This document shows, piece by piece, positions 6,204 through 10,328 of a stretch of 10,328 bases of DNA; the stretch's first letter is position 1, and the number at the start of each line of letters is the position of its first letter. The position numbers were made by a program, and so were the translations under genes. Source of the stretch: CAUZJO01 sp963580245. Lineage in GTDB: Bacteria; Sumerlaeota; Sumerlaeia; MVZB01. The stretch covers positions 1-10,328 of the forward strand of contig CAUZJO010000157.1 in assembly GCA_963580245.1 (NCBI GenBank), in the 5' to 3' direction. Below the pieces are notes generated by a model. That model had not been told where the DNA came from, did no database searches, and saw only the letters and a program-made list of their open reading frames with translations.

Positions 6204-7091
6204 ATGAAGGTTGACATCGGTACGGGCCCCGACAATTGGGGCGTGTGGTTTCCAAGCGATCCGAAGCAGACTCCATGGGACCGCTATCTCGACGAGTGCG
6301 CCGAGGCGGGTTACGAGATCACCGAGCTGGGGCCGTTCACCTACTTGCCCAGCGACCCGGAGGCGCTCGCCAAGGAGCTGGGAAAACGGGGCCTGAAGCT
6401 CGAGGCGGGGTTCACCTTCCAGGACTTTTCAGACCCCGACAAATGGGCTGAAATGGAGGCGGAGACCGTCGGCGCGTGCACGGTGGCCTCGGCGCTGGGC
6501 GCCAAGCATCACATGTTGATCGACCTGCCCTACACCGACTTGTTCACCGGCGAACTGCTCCGACCGGCCGAGTTGGACGAAGAGGGCTGGAAGCGGTTTG
6601 TCGATCATACCTCCCGGCTGGGCGAGATCGTGCGCGACCGGTTCGGCATGAAGGCCGTGCTGCATCACCACACCGACACCCACGTCCAGTACACCGAACA
6701 GATGGAACGCTACCTCGACGAGACCGACACCAACGTCGTCGATCTGTGCCTGGACACGGGCCATCACGCCTACCGCGACGGTAACCCGGTGGCCTTCATG
6801 CGCAAATGGCACCACCGGATTCCCTACCTGCACGTCAAGAACGTGGACTTCGACATCCGGGACAAGATCACAACCGAAGGGATCTCGTTCGCCAAGGCCG
6901 TGGAGATCGACATGTTCTGCGAACTGAGCCGCGGCGTGGTTGATTTCCGCGCGTTCGGCGAGGTACTCAAAGAGGTCGCCTACGAAGGCGTCGCGATCGT
7001 CGAGCAGGACATGTATCCCTGCCCGTTCGACAAACCATTCCCAATCGCCAAGCGCAACCGCGAATTCCTGCGCGAGATCGGCATCGGATAA
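6204..7091 (+). CDS. iolE: IolE-like inosose dehydratase (xylose isomerase-like TIM barrel)
   Basis: Probable 2-keto-myo-inositol (scyllo-inosose) dehydratase, which removes water to give the cyclic dione that IolD hydrolyses. The 295-residue TIM barrel shows the IolE order of motifs: GPDNWGVW near the N-terminus, GYEITELGPFTYLPSDP (36-52), LHHHTDTHVQYTEQMERYLD (153-172), LCLDTGHHAY (181-190), YLHVKNVDFDIRD (208-220), the ISFAKAV segment (227-233), GVVDF (244-248) and AIVEQDMYP (264-272). Likely metal ligands are E165, D184, H210 and E267. Immediate adjacency to iolD strengthens the assignment. Family members can also be epimerases or act on other keto-cyclitols, so the precise substrate is less certain than the fold. 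In the loop where many IolE proteins read 'VPGDG', this one has CELSRG, a difference close to the active site. Confidence 0.8.
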   Translation: MKVDIGTGPDNWGVWFPSDPKQTPWDRYLDECAEAGYEITELGPFTYLPSDPEALAKELGKRGLKLEAGFTFQDFSDPDKWAEMEAETVGACTVASALGAKHHMLIDLPYTDLFTGELLRPAELDEEGWKRFVDHTSRLGEIVRDRFGMKAVLHHHTDTHVQYTEQMERYLDETDTNVVDLCLDTGHHAYRDGNPVAFMRKWHHRIPYLHVKNVDFDIRDKITTEGISFAKAVEIDMFCELSRGVVDFRAFGEVLKEVAYEGVAIVEQDMYPCPFDKPFPIAKRNREFLREIGIG

Positions 7092-7212
7092 GCGGCGGAG
7101 GGAGAAGGACGTGGATGGAGGGCCGCAAAGTGGGTTCATGGTTCCAGTTAAGGTCGCACCTGTTTAAGTCCGCGGCTGTTTGTGAAGTTGCGTCCCTCAT
7201 CCTTCCCTGCAC

Positions 7213-8463
7213 ATGCTCCTGAATCAATCACGGACGATCGAATGGATGCGGCGGTGTGGCTTGGACGTGTTGGTCGCCACCTCGCCCGTCAATATCACCT
7301 ACCTCACCGATTACTATTGCTGGATGAGCCCGCTGCTCCGGGAGCACATGGTCTCCCCCGGCGGCGGACCGGGTCTTGCGCAGGCGTATGCCGTCTTGCC
7401 GGTCGAGGGGGAGCCGGCGCTGGTCGTGCGGCCCAATTTCAGCGCCAATGCCTCGCAAATCTGGGTCCATGACGTCCGGTTGGGCGGCAAGCCGCGGCAC
7501 GATCGCTCCCAAGAGGCGAACCTCGCGTCCGAAGAGGACCGGCGGCTTTGGAAACTCCTTTGCGAAACGGAGCACGCCGATTCCGCCAACGACGCGCTGC
7601 TCAGGTGCCTCTCGGACCGCGGCCTGACCGACGCCCGGATCGGCCTCGAGTTCGAGGGCCTGACCGACGCAAACAGGGCTTTCCTGACCGGGGCGTTGCC
7701 GCAGACCCAGATCAAGGATTGCTCCAACCTATTCCGCATCATCCGCATGGTGAAATCGGAGGAGGAGATTCGGCGCCTGACGCGATCGGCCGAGATCAAC
7801 GAGCGGGCGGGGATGGAGAGCCTCGCCCAGGCCCGCCCCGGTCGCCCGATATCGGACCTGATCGAGTTATATCGAGTGCGCGTGGCCGAGGCGGGCGCGG
7901 TCTTCGATCATTTCGCCTTCAGCATCCACGGCTTCGGCATCGCCACCGAACCGCCGCATACACTGGCCGATGATGAGTTGGCCTTCATCGATTTCGGATG
8001 TGTCGCCGACCATCATTTCTCCGACACGGGAACCACGCTGGCCTTGGGCGCCGCCCAGCGGGTCGCCGAGGAAAAGTACGGCGTGCTGCGCAAGATGATG
8101 GATGCGGGGATGAAAACGATCCGGCCCGGCGCCAAGGCGTCCGAGGTCCACGCCGCGATGGCCGAGGTCCTCGATGCCCACGACCTCGCTTCTCACCCGA
8201 TCGGCCACGGCTTGGGCCTGGACGTCCGAGAGTACCCCATAATCGTCCCCGATAATGGGCTGCGTATCCGGGACGATTGCGTCGACGAATCCTCGGACCT
8301 GGCCCTGGAGGCGGGCATGGTCTTCAACCTGGAAGCCCCCCTCTTCATGCCCGGCTTCGGGGCGTTGCAAATCGAGCAGACGATCATCGTGACGGGTGAC
8401 GGATGTCGCCCGCTTATTGAGCAGGACCGTGGCGCGCCGGTCATGCCGGAGCGGAAGTCGTGA
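7213..8463 (+). CDS. M24-family metallopeptidase-fold protein (Xaa-Pro dipeptidase/creatinase-like)
   Basis: A 416-residue protein with an N-terminal creatinase-like domain (about 1-175, including TSPVNITYLTDYY) and a C-terminal pita-bread domain. All five dinuclear-metal ligands of M24 are visible: D260 (FIDFG), D271 (FSDTGTT), H332 (GHGLGLD), E374 (FNLEAP) and E388 (LQIEQT). It should therefore be an active metal enzyme, unlike creatinase, which has lost metal ligands. Xaa-Pro dipeptidases cleave dipeptides ending in proline, but this branch also includes hydrolases of small non-peptide molecules. The start ATG at 7213 has no recognisable ribosome-binding site. An in-frame TGA at 7183 excludes longer ATG starts, and ATG 7246 would cut the first helix of the fold. 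The gene lies 121 bases after the IolE-like gene in the same direction, probably last in the operon. Confidence 0.88.
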   Translation: MLLNQSRTIEWMRRCGLDVLVATSPVNITYLTDYYCWMSPLLREHMVSPGGGPGLAQAYAVLPVEGEPALVVRPNFSANASQIWVHDVRLGGKPRHDRSQEANLASEEDRRLWKLLCETEHADSANDALLRCLSDRGLTDARIGLEFEGLTDANRAFLTGALPQTQIKDCSNLFRIIRMVKSEEEIRRLTRSAEINERAGMESLAQARPGRPISDLIELYRVRVAEAGAVFDHFAFSIHGFGIATEPPHTLADDELAFIDFGCVADHHFSDTGTTLALGAAQRVAEEKYGVLRKMMDAGMKTIRPGAKASEVHAAMAEVLDAHDLASHPIGHGLGLDVREYPIIVPDNGLRIRDDCVDESSDLALEAGMVFNLEAPLFMPGFGALQIEQTIIVTGDGCRPLIEQDRGAPVMPERKS

Positions 8464-8476
8464 ATCGATGAGGGCG

Positions 8477-8718
8477 GGAATGGGACGCGGATTACGCGGA
8501 TTTACCGGATTGAAGAAGATCATAAAAAGATCGCGTTGATGTGATTTCACAACAAGGGTTGCACTTGTTACTTGAAGTCAAGTATGGACAAGAGGCTTGT
8601 CCACCAGATATTGCCCGTTTCATTCTCGGGTCATCATTCGGATCTTCAGCTTATTCTTAAATCAAATCTTCTCAATCCGCGATTATCCGGTAAATCCGCG
8701 TCATCCGCGTCCTATTCC
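8477..8718. repeat. 242-bp imperfect inverted repeat built of degenerate 9-base units
   Basis: This fills the spacer between two convergent genes. Left arm 8477-8510 and right arm 8685-8718 are reverse complements at 32 of 34 positions. Each arm is itself a run of 9-base units: GACGCGGAT, TACGCGGAT, TTACCGGAT on the left, and the equivalents on the right plus one extra 10-base unit (AATCGCGGAT when read on the minus strand, about 8675-8684). Pairing resumes beyond that unit for a further short A/G-rich stretch. Because 9 bases are three codons, the arms read as NPR-type tripeptides on either strand, producing spurious small reading frames. The left arm starts 13 bases after the M24 stop, and the right arm ends 32 bases short of the glycosyltransferase stop. 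It probably belongs to a dispersed family and may serve as a bidirectional terminator; no T-tract supports classical termination. Confidence 0.65.
8570..8602. repeat. two small hairpins in the centre of the large inverted repeat
   Basis: ACTTGA (8570-8575) pairs with TCAAGT (8578-8583) over a two-base gap. GGACAAG (8586-8592) pairs perfectly with CTTGTCC (8596-8602) around AGG. They sit between the long arms of the surrounding inverted repeat and would be exposed at its apex. Confidence 0.45.
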
Positions 8719-8750
8719 GAAATCGAACACATCCCCCGCCCAAGCCCATC

Positions 8751-9926
8751 TCACGTATTGTCGACGCCCAACTCATGGAAAAGCGTCAGGATTTGTTCCC
8801 CGTTATGGCGCCAGGAGTGTTCGAGTTCGGCGCGGCGACGGGCGGCTTGGCCCATCTGGCGGCACATGTCGGGGTCGCGCATGAGTTGGGTCACCATTTC
8901 GGTCATCTGTTCGATGTCGCGTGGGGGATAGATGAGTCCCTCGCGCCCGTGCTCGAGCGATTCGTGGATAGCCGGGTAGCTGGGGGCCAGCACGGGCACG
9001 CCGGTGGCCTGGTACTCGAAGAGCTTGGCCGGCGATGACCAGTACGTCGTATCGGGCACCATCGCGGCGTCCATCGCGCGGATGTAGGCGGGGACTTGCT
9101 CGTGGGGGACCGAACCGATGAATCGGATTTCATCTTCCAGTCCGGCCTCGATGGTCTGAAGCCGATTCAGTTCGAGCTTCTTGCCCTCGCCGCCGACCAC
9201 CAGAAAGACGAACGGCGCCGCGCCCCGCTCCTTGAGTCGCCGGGCCGTGTCATAAAACAGTCGGATCCCATGCCAACCCGACAGCGTCCCCACATAACCG
9301 ATCACGAACCGCCCCTCCAGATCCAAACGCGCCCGAATAGCTTGTCCATTGCCCTCGGGGCTGAATTTCTCCAGGTTCACGGCCATCGGCATCTTGGCGA
9401 TCGAGGAGAGCGAAACCCCAAGAGCATGGACCTCCTGGCGCAGAGGTTCCGAAACGACGATCACGCGCGGGGCGCGGCGAATGATCCCCCGTTCCACCCG
9501 CCGGGCCAACCACGGGAACCGGATGCGCCCCTTTTGCTCCTTGGTCAGGAAGGCGTTGACCTCGAGCAGGCGGGGCAGTCCATGCCGGTCACAAACCCGC
9601 AGGCCGGCGCACGAGTAGAGCGAATAGCGTTCGTAGATCGCGTGGGGCTTCCAGGTCTCGATCAACTCGGCCAGGCAGCGGCCCAGGCGGCGATCGAGCA
9701 GGACATGGCGCAGGTCGAATCCCAGTTTCTTCGACCGCGGCGATTTCACGCGCACGATGTCGCAGAGGGCCTTGTCGGCTTCGTCCCCTTCGACGTTGGA
9801 GCAGACCAACCGGACTTCATGCCCGAGGTCTTGAAGAACGCGGCAGGTCTCGCGCACGTGCGTCGAGCAGCCCTTGCGGCCGAAGAGGGGGATGCCGGGG
9901 TCGGCGCAGATGTAGCAGATTCTCAT
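8751..9926 (-). CDS. GT4-family glycosyltransferase (GT-B fold)
   Basis: A 391-residue retaining glycosyltransferase that would transfer a sugar from a nucleotide donor to a glycan, lipid or other acceptor at the cytoplasmic side. The N-terminal acceptor domain starts MRICYICADPGIPLFGRKG with the glycine-rich loop and THVRETCRVLQDLGHEV (22-38). The C-terminal donor domain contains FVIGYVGTLSGWHG (207-220), FLVVGGEG (241-248), IRFIGSVPHEQVPAYI (267-282) and SSPAKLFEYQATGVPVLAP (297-315). The Glu of KLFEY (E304) is the second Glu of the EX7E motif. The first is replaced (W296), as often happens in the 'SSPxKLFEY' branch. The start at 9926 is preferred over 10010, which would add 28 residues before the MRICYI strand and overlap pdxJ; no strong ribosome-binding site is visible. 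It lies 34 bases after pdxJ and may be co-transcribed with it. The acceptor is unknown. Confidence 0.92.
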   Translation of the reverse strand: MRICYICADPGIPLFGRKGCSTHVRETCRVLQDLGHEVRLVCSNVEGDEADKALCDIVRVKSPRSKKLGFDLRHVLLDRRLGRCLAELIETWKPHAIYERYSLYSCAGLRVCDRHGLPRLLEVNAFLTKEQKGRIRFPWLARRVERGIIRRAPRVIVVSEPLRQEVHALGVSLSSIAKMPMAVNLEKFSPEGNGQAIRARLDLEGRFVIGYVGTLSGWHGIRLFYDTARRLKERGAAPFVFLVVGGEGKKLELNRLQTIEAGLEDEIRFIGSVPHEQVPAYIRAMDAAMVPDTTYWSSPAKLFEYQATGVPVLAPSYPAIHESLEHGREGLIYPPRDIEQMTEMVTQLMRDPDMCRQMGQAARRRAELEHSWRHNGEQILTLFHELGVDNT

Positions 9927-9960
9927 GATCGCGCGTTCAATCGCGGCGCGGCGTCGTTGT

Positions 9961-10328
9961 TCAGGGATCGGATGGCCGATAAGCCTCGGGCGAGCGCGTG
10001 GCGTCGTCAATCAGCCGGGCCATGTCTTCCACTGCTTTGCGCAAACCATCGAAGAGCGCGCGGCTGACGATCGAGTGGCCGATGTTCAGTTCCCGCATGC
10101 CCGGAATGGCCGCCACCGGCAGCGTGTTATGGTAGTTTAGGCCATGCCCCGCGTTGATCACCAATCCCTTCTCGGCGGCGCGCTTCGCCGCGCGATAGAG
10201 CTTCCGCAACTCATCGAGCCGCTCGGACTCGGCGCAGGCCAGGCAATAGCGGCCCGTGTGCAGCTCGATCTGCTCGGCGCCGCACTGGGCCGAGGCGTCA
10301 ATCTGCCGCGGCTCGGGATCGATGAACA
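9961..10328 (-). CDS. pdxJ: pyridoxine 5'-phosphate synthase (partial, C-terminal half)
   Basis: PdxJ condenses 3-amino-2-oxopropyl phosphate with 1-deoxy-D-xylulose 5-phosphate to pyridoxine 5'-phosphate in the DXP-dependent vitamin B6 pathway. The last 121 residues are visible; the family is about 240 long and the N-terminal half lies beyond the right edge. Seen are the LFID-type strand at the edge (FIDPEP), IELHTGRYCLA, GLVINAGHGLNYHN with the conserved His of the NAGHGL loop, and IPGMRELNIGHSIVSRALFDGL, the phosphate-binding C-terminal part. The stop is TGA at 9961-9963. A short tail (about 20 residues after MARLIDD) extends past the usual end. It is a housekeeping gene, so its pairing with a glycosyltransferase probably reflects operon convenience rather than shared function. 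Confidence 0.95.
   Translation of the reverse strand, partial: FIDPEPRQIDASAQCGAEQIELHTGRYCLACAESERLDELRKLYRAAKRAAEKGLVINAGHGLNYHNTLPVAAIPGMRELNIGHSIVSRALFDGLRKAVEDMARLIDDATRSPEAYRPSDP

Noticed and set aside
8572..8931. Small plus-strand frames (8572-8931 and 8597-8884) carrying NPRHPRPIP-type peptides
   Set aside because: They arise from the 9-base-period repeat arm and then run antisense into the glycosyltransferase gene.
9927..10010. An upstream start adding 28 residues to the glycosyltransferase
   Set aside because: The extension is Arg/Pro-rich, overlaps the end of pdxJ, and precedes the canonical first strand MRICYI of the fold.
9096..10067. A 323-codon open frame on the plus strand
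   Set aside because: It is antisense to the glycosyltransferase gene and the end of pdxJ, both with strong family motifs; its translation is not family-like.

Overview
The window is GC-rich, ordinary bacterial chromosome. Protein families and intergenic repeats fit a member of the Planctomycetota, Lentisphaerota, Hydrogenedentota or a similar group. This placement is an inference from gene style and from the GC-rich 9-base-period repeat between two genes; no rRNA or other phylogenetic marker is present. No tRNA, rRNA, CRISPR array, transposase or phage gene was seen.

Layout. (1) Bases 1-1769 hold most of a NodU/CmcH-type O-carbamoyltransferase, cut at its N-terminus by the window edge. (2) Bases 1770-2462 are a less GC-rich spacer. 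It holds two clusters of short hairpins flanking a small solitary HicB-like antitoxin gene, then a small dyad and an AT-rich stretch ahead of the next operon. (3) Bases 2463-8463 hold five genes on the plus strand that look like one catabolic operon: an HpcH/HpaI-type aldolase, a D-2-hydroxyacid dehydrogenase, IolD (trihydroxycyclohexanedione hydrolase), an IolE-like inosose dehydratase and an M24 metallopeptidase-fold protein. (4) Bases 8464-8750 form a convergent spacer filled by a 242-bp inverted repeat. Its arms are built of degenerate 9-base units (the 'NPRNPR' type of repeat). (5) Bases 8751-10328, on the minus strand, hold a GT4 glycosyltransferase and, 34 bases upstream of it, the C-terminal half of pdxJ (pyridoxine 5'-phosphate synthase), cut by the right edge.

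How the genes work together. IolE and IolD catalyse consecutive steps of inositol breakdown: scyllo-inosose to the cyclic dione, then ring opening to 5-deoxyglucuronate. The usual neighbours IolG, IolB, IolC, IolJ and IolA are absent from the window. An HpaI-type class II aldolase and an NAD-dependent hydroxyacid dehydrogenase stand in the same operon instead. This is the most interesting feature here: possibly a variant, non-phosphorylative lower branch for inositol or another cyclitol. The substrate cannot be read from sequence, and the missing iol genes may lie elsewhere. The carbamoyltransferase and glycosyltransferase suggest surface-glycan or secondary-metabolite modification, but they are not in one transcription unit here.
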